From Richelia intracellularis HH01 (GTDB lineage: Bacteria > Cyanobacteriota > Cyanobacteriia > Cyanobacteriales > Nostocaceae): a DNA stretch of 64,000 bases. The DNA is taken from positions 1 to 64,000 of the forward strand of contig NZ_CAIY01000029.1 in the NCBI RefSeq assembly GCF_000350105.1. Direction: 5' to 3'. Shown here in pieces: positions 1 through 15,026 of this stretch (its first letter is position 1; each line of letters begins with the position of its first letter). Below the pieces are notes generated by a model. The model had not been told where the DNA came from, searched no databases, and saw only the letters and a list, made by a program, of their open reading frames with translations. The translations under genes and the position numbers were made by a program.

Positions 1-486
1 ATGTTAAAATGTAGAGCATTAATTCATTATTGCTTTTAACCTGTGATTATTGTTAAGTTTATACATGTTTAACTGATTACATGTAAATATTATGAATATT
101 TATACCTTTAAGTATCAGCATTATATTTTGCTATTTTTTCTACAGTTATACTATAGTCAATGATAATAATCATAGAATTAATTTTCAGTTTCTTAGAAAA
201 TTTAACTAATAACTATTATCTGTTGGCAAACCATATTTTAGCTGGATTTATAGCTATAGCTATAGCTATAGTTAATTCTATAAGCTAATAAATTAGCTAC
301 TAGTTTGGAAAGTAACTGTTTATAGGAAATGAATGAACTTATAGAACACAATAAATAGCAACTCAGACTGTTAGTATGATGATGTATCATTTGGTATTAG
401 TTATTTATCTACATATGGATTATAATTATATAAATTAATGAAAATGTTTGTATAGCTTTCTTATATTCTTAAAGACTATTAAAATC
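1..486. other. Intergenic, no gene seen
   Basis: AT-rich stretch before the DUF751 gene. I see no reading frame with recognisable content, no tRNA-like structure and no long inverted repeat. The only structure is a short hexanucleotide tandem repeat at 249-271. Confidence 0.6.
249..271. repeat. TATAGC hexanucleotide microsatellite
   Basis: TATAGC is repeated three full times plus a partial fourth copy. It lies about 215 bp upstream of the DUF751 gene and has no evident function. Confidence 0.7.
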
Positions 487-696
487 ATGCTTGATGGATT
501 CTGGGATAATGTAGTGCGCTACATTCGCTACTTTGTAACGACAATGTTGGGTGTAATTTTGACTGCGCCTGCATCGCTAGGCTCTTTGGCAAAGAGTCCA
601 GTAACTGTGATTGTTATTTTGGGATTGTTAGCTGGTGGTTTTGTATTTTTAATTTTAACACTTCGAGCCATGCTGGGATTGAGTACAATTATCTGA
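487..696 (+). CDS. DUF751 (Ycf33-like) small membrane protein
   Basis: Small cyanobacterial/plastid protein of unknown function. I chose the ATG at 487 (start [16 protein letters not shown]), giving 69 residues. A TTG at 448 in the same frame would add 13 residues that do not look like the family. The pattern seen is an N-terminal amphipathic segment with [11 protein letters not shown], one short hydrophobic stretch ([11 protein letters not shown]), a KSPVT linker, and a second hydrophobic stretch ending LTLRAMLG, which is typical of the family. It lies 67 bp upstream of rbfA on the same strand, an arrangement I recognise from other Nostocales, so the two are probably co-transcribed. Function is not known. 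Confidence 0.85.
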   Translation: MLDGFWDNVVRYIRYFVTTMLGVILTAPASLGSLAKSPVTVIVILGLLAGGFVFLILTLRAMLGLSTII

Positions 697-763
697 AGGG
701 TTTTTCCCGGAAATTCTTATATTTCTTTATGTTGTACATACCTCTGTTAGGAGTAAGATCATT

Positions 764-1171
764 ATGGCTACAAATCGCCGTATTTCCCGGGTTGCAGAAC
801 TAATTAAACGGGAAGTTAGCCAAATGCTACTAAGTAGTATTAAAGATGACCGAGTTGGCATAGGTATGGTTAGTGTTACTAATGTAGACGTTTCAGGCGA
901 TCTGCAACACGCCAAAATTTATGTCAGCATTTATGGCACGGATGAAGCAAAAGCAGAAACAATGGCAGGTTTAAAGTCGGCAACTGGGTTTGTCCGCAGC
1001 GAACTGGGTGCTAGGGTACGTTTGCGCCGAACTCCAGAGGTCATGTTTATTGAAGATCATTCTATTGAAAGGGGAACTAAAGTTTTATCTTTGTTAAATC
1101 AACTCCAAAATCAGCGATTGCTCTCAGAAAATTCTTACAACCCAGAACAAGAAGATTTTAGCGAGGAGTAA
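764..1171 (+). CDS. rbfA: Ribosome-binding factor A
   Basis: RbfA is a single KH-like-domain protein that binds the 30S subunit and is needed for 16S rRNA 5'-end maturation and cold adaptation. The 135-residue product starts [22 protein letters not shown] and contains the conserved [21 protein letters not shown] segment (two pieces of the KH fold) and [21 protein letters not shown] near the C-terminus. Length matches the family. A Shine-Dalgarno-like GGAG lies about 13 nt before the ATG. It follows the DUF751 gene and is closed by a hairpin with a T-tract at 1182-1214. No defects are visible. Confidence 0.97.
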   Translation: MATNRRISRVAELIKREVSQMLLSSIKDDRVGIGMVSVTNVDVSGDLQHAKIYVSIYGTDEAKAETMAGLKSATGFVRSELGARVRLRRTPEVMFIEDHSIERGTKVLSLLNQLQNQRLLSENSYNPEQEDFSEE

Positions 1172-1181
1172 TCTCTATTAT

Positions 1182-1214
1182 CTTAAGTATTATTCCATTA
1201 AATACTTAAGTTTT
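1182..1214 (+). terminator. Intrinsic-type terminator after rbfA
   Basis: Perfect 10-bp inverted repeat (CTTAAGTATT / AATACTTAAG) with a 9-nt loop, immediately followed by TTTT. It begins 10 bp after the rbfA stop codon. The stem is AT-rich, so termination strength is uncertain. Confidence 0.65.
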
Positions 1215-1628
1215 ATCTTCCCACAGAGTAAAGTATGGGGAGAAGCCTAGTTCTCCCTAGTCTAATAACTAAATATTTTGTGGTTAGGAATATCTAACAG
1301 TAATAAACATTAGACTGACTTAATATTGCTATAAAATTACCAGGTAAAAATGTTTATATTAACTCGATTAATTAAGAGAACTTACTCATAACAATTGGAA
1401 TAGTATTCACTACAATTATCTTAAGCAGATATTACAAAATGATGATATGAATACAATGTTTTGAATAATTTAGTTGAGTAGATAAGTTGTTTAACATCGA
1501 TAGAATGTATCAAAACAATTATCATTAAGCCTAATTAAGTAATTAACAACTTTTTTATATCTATATTTAAAATCCTAATTATTTGTAGGTGAGTCTATTT
1601 AAATGCCAAATTTAGTCTGAATATAAAG
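1215..1628. other. Intergenic between convergent rbfA and pgm
   Basis: No supported reading frame. A weak 7-bp hairpin (GGGAGAA/TTCTCCC) lies near 1239-1258; otherwise nothing is seen. Confidence 0.55.
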
Positions 1629-4529
<2,901 letters not shown>

Positions 4530-6140
4530 ATGTTACCCAATATAGATAAACTTTCTCTAACTCAACAGGTAGCACAAATGTTGGTTGTCCGCGCTTCTGG
4601 TTACCTTTTCGACCATCAAATTCAATATCCTGATTGGGAGACATCAACAGCAAAGTTAATCAATTGGGTACAAAATTTAGGAATTGGGGGAATAATTTTT
4701 GTAGGAGCTAGTGCAGGAGAGATAGCAATTAGAACTTCACAGTTGCAAAGTAGAGCAAAGATACCGTTATTAATGGCAGCTGATATTGAAGAAGGTGTAG
4801 GACAACGTTTTAGTGGTGCGACATGGTTCCCACCACCAATGGCATTAAGTGCTATTTTTCGCCAAAATTCAAAGCTGGGGGTTTATTATGCCGAACAAAT
4901 GGGGATTTTTACGGCTCAAGAAGCTTTAGGTATTGGGATTAATTGGGTGCTTGCTCCGGTGGTGGATGTGAATAACAATCCCAATAACCCGGTAATTAAT
5001 GTCCGCGCTTTTGGGGAAACAACAGATGAAGTAAAGGAATTAGCCTGTGCTTTTATTCGTGGTGTCAACAAATATCCCATACTTACCACAGCCAAGCATT
5101 TCCCTGGTCATGGGGACACAGAGGTTGATTCCCATTTAGAACTACCAAAAATAAGTCACTCTGAAAGTCATTTAGCTGAAGTGGAATTACCTCCTTTCCT
5201 AGCAGCAATCGATAGTGGTGCAGATATGGTGATGGCTGCCCATCTTTTGATCCCTAGTTGGGATGATCGATTTCCTGCTACCCTCTCACACAAGATTTTG
5301 ACGGGTAAATTACGTCAGGAATTGGGCTTTTCTGGCTTAATTACCACAGATGCCCTAGTTATGGGAGCAATTACTAACTATTATGAGCCTAATGAAGCCC
5401 CAGTAATGGCCGTAGAAGCTGGAGCTGATATTTTATTAATGACTGTCGATCCAGAAGGGGCAATAAATGCTATCTGTAAGGCTGTGGAAAATGGAAGAAT
5501 CACACCATTACAAATTAGGGAGTCTGTAGAACGTATTTGGCGGGCTAAAGAGAAAACAGCCCAAAATCGAATGGATGTTATTTCTTCCACTCAACTAGTT
5601 GGAACTCCAGAAGCTCGGATGACTGTCAAGGAAATAGTGCAACACAGTCTAATCACCAATATTTCCCTAAATCTATCCCCAACTAAATTCATAAACTCAA
5701 CACCAGCTAATAATTTTCCCTCTAACAAAACATTTACTGAACTTCGTAACCTAATTGTGGTTGATAATCCCCTAAAATGTCCACATATTAACCATATGGC
5801 TCCAGCAGTTGACTTACCAGAAAAGATGGGATATCACACACAAATATGTGATCATGAGTACTTCCAAACAATCAACTTACAAGGTGATTTTCCAACACTT
5901 CTACAACTATTTATCCGAGGCAATCCTTTTAATGGAAGTGCTAGTTTCAATGAAACCGCAATCGACTTTCTAAAAGGAGTATTAACAAACAAAGGTCTTC
6001 AGGCTTTTGTTGTATATGGTAGCCCTTACGTGTGGAGACAGTTTATACCATTAATGAATGTAAATACCCCGGGCGTTTTTTCATATGGACAAATGCCCAT
6101 AGCTCAAGAGGTAGCCTTACTCTATTTATTTGGTTCTTAA
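4530..6140 (+). CDS. Glycoside hydrolase family 3 (beta-N-acetylhexosaminidase-like)
   Basis: GH3 enzyme resembling NagZ, which removes N-acetylglucosamine from muropeptides. The N-terminal 340 residues carry the family hallmarks: KHFPGHGDTEVDSH at about 189-202 (the His/Asp dyad used as acid/base in NagZ-type enzymes) and TTDALVMGAI near 273, with the Asp as expected nucleophile. At 536 residues it is longer than classical NagZ (about 340). The extra C-terminal domain of about 190 residues resembles that of cyanobacterial homologues near rbfA. No signal peptide is seen, so a cytoplasmic recycling role is likely. The substrate is inferred from motifs only. Confidence 0.88.
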   Translation: MLPNIDKLSLTQQVAQMLVVRASGYLFDHQIQYPDWETSTAKLINWVQNLGIGGIIFVGASAGEIAIRTSQLQSRAKIPLLMAADIEEGVGQRFSGATWFPPPMALSAIFRQNSKLGVYYAEQMGIFTAQEALGIGINWVLAPVVDVNNNPNNPVINVRAFGETTDEVKELACAFIRGVNKYPILTTAKHFPGHGDTEVDSHLELPKISHSESHLAEVELPPFLAAIDSGADMVMAAHLLIPSWDDRFPATLSHKILTGKLRQELGFSGLITTDALVMGAITNYYEPNEAPVMAVEAGADILLMTVDPEGAINAICKAVENGRITPLQIRESVERIWRAKEKTAQNRMDVISSTQLVGTPEARMTVKEIVQHSLITNISLNLSPTKFINSTPANNFPSNKTFTELRNLIVVDNPLKCPHINHMAPAVDLPEKMGYHTQICDHEYFQTINLQGDFPTLLQLFIRGNPFNGSASFNETAIDFLKGVLTNKGLQAFVVYGSPYVWRQFIPLMNVNTPGVFSYGQMPIAQEVALLYLFGS

Positions 6141-6157
6141 CTTATTTGGTTCTTAAC
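6126..6157. repeat. 16-bp tandem duplication across the GH3 stop codon
   Basis: Two adjacent identical 16-bp units (TTATTTGGTTCTTAAC). The first contains the last codons and stop of the GH3 gene, the second is non-coding. It looks like a recent replication-slippage duplication. Confidence 0.9.
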
Positions 6158-7419
6158 TTTTATATATCATCATAAGTATTTTTTTTAATTTAGCAGTTAA
6201 AATTACATAATTTTCTAATGGGGTGAATATATAGACTTAAGTATTTATAATGCAAGTATTTTAATTTAGTCTAAGCTGTTACTAAATTAACAAATAAGAA
6301 TTTTAAAGATAAGCTAATATAAAAATCCTAATACTTGATTTATCTTTTTTCAGTAAGTATTACCTGAAATATCTTTGAAGTTATCTGAACCATGTCAAAA
6401 AACTGATATGATACAGAACATCTAAAAATAGATTCTAGTTAAATAACTACCAATTTGGTTAAAATTTATAGGAGAAACACCTAAATTAAAATTAGAGATG
6501 ATCTGATAACTTGATATTAGTAATATCACTACAAATAAAATATAGTTTATGAGCCTATGCATGAAGACAGTTATATCTGCTGAAATGATAAAGAGATATC
6601 AATCTGTTTGTTCCTGAAGGGCTTTTTCAGTATGTTTTAAAATATCTATTTATCTGTGAACTCACCAGTAAGAATAATAAGAATGAATACTGCTTCTATA
6701 ATTGATTTATTTTATTTTAAGGTAATATAAGGATCAAATAATCCGGAATGCAAAAATAGTAATTTTTAGCTATCAATAAAAAGTCCAATGCAATTCTAAA
6801 TAATACTTATTAGTAGGTGATCAAGTATGCATCCAATGTTAATCTAAAGTGCTACATAATTTTATTATGTGATTTAAATATTGATTTCATAGAAAAAACT
6901 GGGAGAATAACTAGTGTGGGTATGATAGCAAATTTATAATCATAAATTTATAACCAGTAAGCATATTTATATCAAAATATGTATTTTATAGTTACCATAA
7001 ATTCAATTATGTGAACTCTAGCTTCGATAATCATAATAGCTAATTTCTTATTATTTTCTATATTATACAGAACTGCATTATGCCTATCATAAATAATCGA
7101 GCATTCTTATTAACTATTATAAGTAATTCTCATATTTATCTTAACTGCTTTAACTTATAAAATATGTATTTTACCGATGTTTGCTACTATTTCCCTATGC
7201 TTATATTTAAGATATGATGATTATCAGAATATTTTTTGGAAAATATTCCTGTTCTATATTTATGTTTATTTACCTAATATGACAATAATTATTTATCTTG
7301 AACTATATGACAGAAATACTTCTTTATTTTTGGGTAAATAAATTACTAATAAACTAGTTCTAACTTTTAATATTAGGCCTGTGATTTTAGTAATTAGTTA
7401 AAATTGCATTCTACTTGGG
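6158..7419. other. 1.26-kb non-coding stretch
   Basis: No reading frame with recognisable content, no RNA gene and no long inverted repeat seen on either strand. Confidence 0.55.
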
Positions 7420-7773
7420 CTAAATACACATTTCCAAATATTGATTAATATCTTCAATTATTCTAGTTAATTCTGCTTCCGTTGTTAAGCGAATATTTTT
7501 ATCATGGATTGTGATTAAAACTTTAGCAGCAAAGGGTGTAGGCCAAATATTTGGGTTGCAAAAGATTTCTAGAAAAACTTCTCCTATATGTTGGTAGTCC
7601 ATGACATTCTGGGGAACAGATTTTGCTTTACCCAAACCTTGGTGATTAGTGACAGTCTTTAAACTTTCTATTAGCAAATTAATTTCCGCTTTTAGCTCTT
7701 GGGCTGCTGTTGATGAAAAATTGAAAGAAACAGAGCCTTCTAATAAATTCAACGTTAAATGATGTGAAGACAT
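7420..7773 (-). CDS. Conserved hypothetical protein (117 aa)
   Basis: I do not recognise a named family. The acidic, soluble protein begins MSSHHLTLNLLEGSVSF; residues 25-40 (QELKAEINLLIESLKT) look like a helix. A central segment IGEVFLEIFCNPNIWPTPFAAKVLITIHDKNIRLTTEAEL looks like a compact alpha/beta unit. No signal peptide or membrane segment is present. Codon use resembles the neighbouring genes, and the frame remains open inside DNA otherwise full of stops, which supports a real gene. It stands alone, with more than 700 bp of non-coding DNA on each side. Confidence 0.6.
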   Translation of the reverse strand: MSSHHLTLNLLEGSVSFNFSSTAAQELKAEINLLIESLKTVTNHQGLGKAKSVPQNVMDYQHIGEVFLEIFCNPNIWPTPFAAKVLITIHDKNIRLTTEAELTRIIEDINQYLEMCI

Positions 7774-7949
7774 GAGCTGGAGGGTTTATTTTTGAATTGA
7801 TAATTAACACCTGTACCTGACTCATAATATATCAATCTGTCACATTTTATTACCAAGATATTATGATCAGCTTGATAAACACAATTTAAACAGGGGAAAC
7901 AAACATCTATCAAAAATATACTCAGTTAAGACCGCTCTTCTGTGAATAA

Positions 7950-8442
7950 GGGATGGCAAAAAGTCCGGAAACATATGGGAAAACAACAAATTTCGAGCAC
8001 ATATTAAGCTAGTAGAAAATAATACAGATGAGGCTTAACTTCAACAATAGAATCATTAGAGCTTAATTTGCTTATTAGAACAAAAGTACTGTCCTATTTA
8101 CTTTTAATTTTAGAATCTAAGCAGATGTAAATATATTTCAATTATTTAATTAATATTGCTCATCTTACTCAGTAATTACAACAAATTGATTCATAAAGCA
8201 ATTGAACCGGTAAAATTTACCTTAAGTTCAACACTTGTAAATGTCATACCTACTAGGCAATATTCAATCAAGATGTATCTAACTCCAAAAGTCTGACTTT
8301 ACTCACGGTGCAAAATGCACTTATTGGTTAATTACTGGAAAATCCTTGCCATGAAGTAATTTTATGTTTGCAAGGATTATCAAATAATTTGGCCGAGGAA
8401 TTGATAAATAAAACTAGAGACAATAAAAAATAATGATATATC
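7950..8442 (+). pseudogene. Possible decayed gene of unrecognised family
   Basis: Reading the plus strand and ignoring stops gives protein-like pieces in one direction: RAHIKLVENNTDEA, then LNLLIRTKVLSYLLLILESKQM, YFNYLINIAHLTQ, LTLLTVQNALIG and LLENPCHEVILCLQGLSNN-LAEELINKTR. These are separated by in-frame stops and shifts. The pieces look like remains of a soluble protein gene, but I cannot name the family. Confidence 0.3.
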
Positions 8443-8518
8443 AATTCTTCTGTGGGGATTGTAAGCTCTCACTAATTACGATTTAGGATTATTTGAATCC
8501 CAAAACTTAGTATAAGAT

Positions 8519-9037
8519 CTATTTGGATGATAAACCTGTTTGGGGTGTTGATGAGATAGTTTTTGCTTGAATGGTTTTTGATGGGGTGATTCTCACTTGG
8601 CTTGCCATTTCTAGAAAGGCATTCATATTGGGGCCAGGACGACGTCGAGCATTTGTACAATTAGGAATCAAATATTTAGGTGCAAAGGTTTTCGGGCCTG
8701 TATTTTCTAATGTGGTTTTAATAGCAATTACGGGTGTGGGAGAAAGCCCAGAAGTGCTTGCTGAATTATTTACTGGGGTTCCTTCACTAATTACCTTCTG
8801 TTTTCTAAAAGTCTTTTTTCTAGTTGTACCAGAATCTGCCTTGGCTTTTAATGCTGGTTTACTAATCTCTAGGAGCGATTGCTCTACTTTGACAGATTCT
8901 TCCTCATGTCCAGTTTCTAAAGATTCTGGAATATTATTATCAATAATGCTGGTAGATTGAGATAATGTTTGGGACTTATCTTCTTTTAGTTCTAAATAGA
9001 AATTGTTATTACCACCACCAAAAAGTCTCTTAAACAT
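8519..9037 (-). CDS. Conserved cyanobacterial hypothetical protein (172 aa)
   Basis: Function unknown. The N-terminus MFKRLFGGGNNNFYLELKED is short and basic/hydrophobic. The middle 100 residues are Ser/Thr/Lys-rich and low in complexity, so probably disordered. The C-terminal part holds a compact motif, FAPKYLIP followed by RRRPGPNMNAFLEMASQV, which I associate with small Nostocales proteins; this is the most convincing part. A 129-codon open frame on the opposite strand (8571-8960) is a shadow. No partner is adjacent; pyrG follows 600 bp downstream on the same strand. Confidence 0.7.
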   Translation of the reverse strand: MFKRLFGGGNNNFYLELKEDKSQTLSQSTSIIDNNIPESLETGHEEESVKVEQSLLEISKPALKAKADSGTTRKKTFRKQKVISEGTPVNNSASTSGLSPTPVIAIKTTLENTGPKTFAPKYLIPNCTNARRRPGPNMNAFLEMASQVRITPSKTIQAKTISSTPQTGLSSK

Positions 9038-9639
9038 TTTTTGTTACCCCTATATTTTATTTACGAGTGTAAAAACCACTCGCAGTTTCACTATACTGCA
9101 ATGATTTGTCCATTACATTAATGGAATTATATTCAGTCTCGTTCACAAATATTCTTTGTATATCTCTAAATCAATCACTATTGTTTAAATTTCTTAAAGA
9201 GTGAATGAAACTTAACCGAATTACATAGTATATACAGGTTAAATTTTTTTACTTCAACTATCACAAGTTTAGTTCAGCATTTGTCAGCTTTATACATGAA
9301 AATTTTTATAATTATGCCATTTTACAAAAGCCTTAAAATATTTATTGTTTCTATAATCTAGGTATCTACATTTAAACTCAAAGTCAAATATTCCATTCAT
9401 CAATAAAACTTACAAACTTATTTAAGTATTACAGTAATGGTATTATCCTCCAAACTATGTCAGTGATATAGTTTATTTGGTAGTCACAAAAAAATAAAGG
9501 AAATTTTTACTCAAGGCATCAGTTGATTGATAGCTATATATACTTATCATATTAAATATCTTGTGTAATTCAGTTTCCTGACTAAGCTATCTTCGCGAAA
9601 GTTACTAGTTTGTCTGTTCCTGAAAACTAGTCCAAGATT
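9038..9639. other. Non-coding spacer between pyrG and the 172-aa hypothetical
   Basis: About 600 bp with no supported gene. A small hairpin (CGAGTG...CACTCG, near 9063-9082) lies in the upstream region of the hypothetical gene. Nothing else seen. Confidence 0.55.
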
Positions 9640-11298
<1,659 letters not shown>

Positions 11299-11428
11299 TT
11301 ACAAAATAAATACATTCTGAGATTTTCTCATAGTCAATGTGGTCAGTTAATAAGTATATTTTCAAAAAAAATTAATAGTTGGCAATTAAACTAATGATAT
11401 TTTGTAAACTAGTGGAAACTATTTTGAC

Positions 11429-13192
11429 GTGATACAGTTTTTGGGATTACTTGGTCTAAGTGCAACCTTTCCTACTTCCCTTGCTTCTGCTCAGGAAAAA
11501 TCATTATTAGTGGTCTATCCCCGTAACAATTATCAAACTAAAGCAGAAAAAGTATTTTTCATTGGGACAGCCCCATCATCAGGAAATGTATTTATCAATG
11601 GTCAAGTTGTTATCCGCAGTAAGTCTGGTCATTTTGCCCCTAGTTTTCCCCTAAAACTAGGAGAGAATCTTTTTAAGATAAGCTATCAGAATCAAAAGAT
11701 CAAAATAAAAGTAACTAGGAATACAAACCAATCCATAATTCCAGAGAGCTTAGCCTTCGCTAAAAATTCGTTGTTCCCAAAATCAGATATTGCGAGGATG
11801 CCAGGTGAAATAATCTGTTTTGGTGCAATTGCAACCCCAAATGCTAACGCAATTGTACAATTAGGAAATGTCAATATACCCCTGTTACCTCAAATACAAC
11901 ACGTACAACTACCCAGTCATATTGTTGCTTTAACAGGACAGAATCAGCCCAAAATCCGAGATAATATTACTAAATACCAGGGTTGTAAAACACTAGATAG
12001 TCCTGGTGATTTTGGAAAGCCCCTATTTAAACTTACACAAGCAGGGCAGACATTGACTCAAGAAGGCGTAGGTAGGGTGCAAATCCTTTCCCCAAAACAA
12101 GTAGAAGTAGCTGAAATCACAGCAAATATGGGATTGACACGTACGGGCCCTAATACCAGTTATTCCAGGCTTACACCCCTACCCCAAGGAACACAAGCAG
12201 TCATTAGTGGAAAAGAAGGGAAATGGCTGCGATTAGACTATGGTGCTTGGATTAATAGTAAGGAAACCCGAATCGTATCTAATGTTATCCAACCCCAATC
12301 AATAATTCGTGGCGTGGGTTATAAACAAATTTCCCAGACGACAGAAATTACTTTTCTTCTAGATTCTCCTGTCCCTATCGATGTCCAACAAGGTAATAAA
12401 ACTTTCATTCTCACCCTCTACAATGCTACTGCCCAGACAGACACCATTCGCACTGATAATGACCCTTTGATTTCCCGTCTGGACTGGCGGCAAGTTAATC
12501 CCAAAAAATTACAATATACTTTTACCTTAAAAACAGATCAACAGTGGGGTTATAAGCTTAGATATATTGGTAAAAGTCTAGTTTTAACTATGCGTCATCC
12601 TTCAAAACTCGAACGCAGCCGTTACAGACCTTTATCTGGGATTAAGATTCTCCTTGACCCTGGCCATGGAGGTCATGAGTCTGGAGCAGTTGGACCCACT
12701 GGTTATCAAGAAAAGGATGTAAATCTGGTGGTTTCCAAACTACTACGCCAAGAATTGGTAAGACGAGGTGCTATTGTCGTAATGACAAGGGAAGAAGATA
12801 AAAACGTATCTTTGGCTAATCGTCAGTTAATAATTACCCAAGAAAAACCTGCAATTTCTCTTTCTATCCATTATAATGCCCTTCCCGATACAGGTAATGC
12901 TGAAAAGACTAAGGGTATAGGTACATTTTGGTATCATCCCCAAGCTCACAGTTTAGCTATGTTTCTCCAAAACTACTTGGTAAAAAAACTTAAGCGTCCT
13001 TCCTATGGGGTATTTTGGGGAAACCTTGCCCTTACCCGCCCGGCAATAGCACCAAGTATATTGCTGGAATTGGGGTTTATCATTAATCCAGATGAATTTG
13101 AGTGGATAACTAATGAGAAGGAACAAAAGAAATTAGTAAAAGTTTTGGCAGATGGAATTATTAAATGGTTTAAGGATTCCCTTACACGGTGA
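11429..13192 (+). CDS. N-acetylmuramoyl-L-alanine amidase with SH3-like domain
   Basis: Exported cell-wall hydrolase cleaving the amide bond between MurNAc and the peptide stem. Layout of 587 residues: a hydrophobic leader ending SLASAQ (about 22), an Ig-like domain (about 30-95), an SH3-type segment (VAEITANMGLTRTGPNTSYSR, near 225), then Amidase_3 from about 400. Zinc and catalytic residues are visible: DPGHGG, the Glu in YQEKDVNL, SIHYNA and the final LLELGF. The GTG at 11429 is the only start found in this frame. The resulting leader lacks the usual positive charge before its hydrophobic core, and an ATG at 11394 one frame away runs into a GTGA overlap here, so the true N-terminus is unsure. 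Confidence 0.87.
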   Translation: MIQFLGLLGLSATFPTSLASAQEKSLLVVYPRNNYQTKAEKVFFIGTAPSSGNVFINGQVVIRSKSGHFAPSFPLKLGENLFKISYQNQKIKIKVTRNTNQSIIPESLAFAKNSLFPKSDIARMPGEIICFGAIATPNANAIVQLGNVNIPLLPQIQHVQLPSHIVALTGQNQPKIRDNITKYQGCKTLDSPGDFGKPLFKLTQAGQTLTQEGVGRVQILSPKQVEVAEITANMGLTRTGPNTSYSRLTPLPQGTQAVISGKEGKWLRLDYGAWINSKETRIVSNVIQPQSIIRGVGYKQISQTTEITFLLDSPVPIDVQQGNKTFILTLYNATAQTDTIRTDNDPLISRLDWRQVNPKKLQYTFTLKTDQQWGYKLRYIGKSLVLTMRHPSKLERSRYRPLSGIKILLDPGHGGHESGAVGPTGYQEKDVNLVVSKLLRQELVRRGAIVVMTREEDKNVSLANRQLIITQEKPAISLSIHYNALPDTGNAEKTKGIGTFWYHPQAHSLAMFLQNYLVKKLKRPSYGVFWGNLALTRPAIAPSILLELGFIINPDEFEWITNEKEQKKLVKVLADGIIKWFKDSLTR

Positions 13193-15026
13193 GAATACTT
13201 ACTTCCTCTAGAATTGTAGGTGTTAAGTTCATGATGAAATTGACATACTTCAACAAATATTATAGGTTTTAAAAAAATGTCTGCCTTCTGCAACTAAGCA
13301 TATGGAACATTTAAATAACTGAAGGTAGAATACATAGGAGCAATATTGAGAATGAAAACACCATAAAATGGCTAAGAGAAAGGATAATTATAATTGATAT
13401 AGCTAAAATAAAAGTAGATAAATTCAAGGTAGCGAGAGGCCTAGATAGTCTAATAATATCCGAATTAATATCAAGATAAACTATGAAGAATTAATAGTAA
13501 ATAAATATATACTTACCATACAATAGATGTATTTATGTTTTTATCTTTATTTGACAACCAATTGATTAAAAATAAAATCTATCACGAAACAAGCATCTAG
13601 TATCTTTGAACTTATTTTAGGTTTTAATATATAAGCATTAATATTTTCATGCATTAGTATTAGTTATTATATTTAGCAGCATCAAGTTGCTAAAACTGTA
13701 GGATTATTATAATTGTATTTTTAATACTAGATAATTAGTGAAGATCATTTCGATAATACGGAAATTAAATAATTGTCACTAGCAAAAATTTTATTGCCAT
13801 TTTGGCAATAAAATTTATTAGTTTTGTTATTATCAATAGTACGGTCTTGCACAGAAGATACACATTAAAATAGAAATAAACTTTATTCCCTAGAGAATTT
13901 CTGGGGAATTTTATGTATAATTAACATTATTCAATAGTATAGATATATACTATCAGATTAGTGAGAAATATTGTATATCAATATTTGAGGTCGAACTAAT
14001 ATTACATAGACAACTAATATAAAAGAAAAATATAATTTCTCTTGATATACTAACCTACTTGGGCTTATGTATTATTACGAATGCACTATACTAATTCTAA
14101 TAATTGTTCACAATAATTTGTAGTCTAATCTCATTAGTATAGCAGTTAATTATTAATTCTTGACTACATCACTTAGAAGTGAGTCATTATATTATTGATA
14201 GTTTATATTTAGATGAATAATGAAGATAGCATTTTAAATATTTACAAGAAGAAACTAGTTTTTGGTCTACATCTATACTCAACTATTAGAATGTAAAAAT
14301 AGTTAGGAATATGAATATAAATTAGGACAATTATGATTTAGATAGAATGTAAGTTCAAAGTGATAGAAGACTATGCTATTCATTAAGGTTTAATTTATAT
14401 TAAAGCTTTTGATATGATTGTTGTCATTAAAAATGATAGAGTTAAGTAATCTAATCTTATATTAAAATTTTCAATAATAAAAAATACCACCTACTACAGT
14501 AAAAAATAGAAGCTGATATATTTGAGCCTCGATTACCTTATCTCTAAATCATTGTATTTTGCCGTCAATTTGTATTTATCCTAAAATAATTTCTAGGATA
14601 AGATATCTTAAATATTCCTGGCCATGTACTAGCAATATTATTGTAATTCATAAGCTTAAATATCTATCCTGACTAAAAAACTGACGTTAAGAAAACATTG
14701 CTTTCCATATCATTTCATTGATAAATGATATGCCAGAAGGGATATTAGCATTTTTCAATATCACATTATAAAAGTATTTATATTCATAGTAGAACATATG
14801 TATATTACCCAATAGATTTAGAAAGTATACTTAAGGAAATGTCCAAGCACAAATATAATTAATTTTGGTATGTTACACATGGTAGTACTTAATACATTAG
14901 AAATGGGTAATCAGTAAATCATCCTTCCTCAGTTTTTTATAAGTCTTACTCTAACGCCTTATACTATCAAAAAAGGTCTGAAGTCAAACTGGTATTGCAA
15001 CTTTGTAAGTTCATTAATTAATATCT
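13193..15026. other. 1.83-kb non-coding stretch upstream of larC
   Basis: No gene or recognisable relic. It contains a perfect 14-bp hairpin at 13786-13816 and a 10-bp inverted repeat at 14706-14732; the rest is AT-rich and stop-rich in all frames. Confidence 0.55.
13786..13816. repeat. Perfect 14-bp inverted repeat, 3-nt loop
   Basis: Arms AAATTTTATTGCCA and TGGCAATAAAATTT flank a TTT loop. It lies 600 bp from any gene end, so it is not obviously a terminator of a called gene. Confidence 0.75.

Noticed and set aside
8571-8960. 129-codon plus-strand frame opposite the 172-aa hypothetical
   Set aside because: The minus-strand protein has the conserved FAPKYLIP / RRRPGPN motifs and a sensible start; the plus-strand product resembles nothing and is a shadow.
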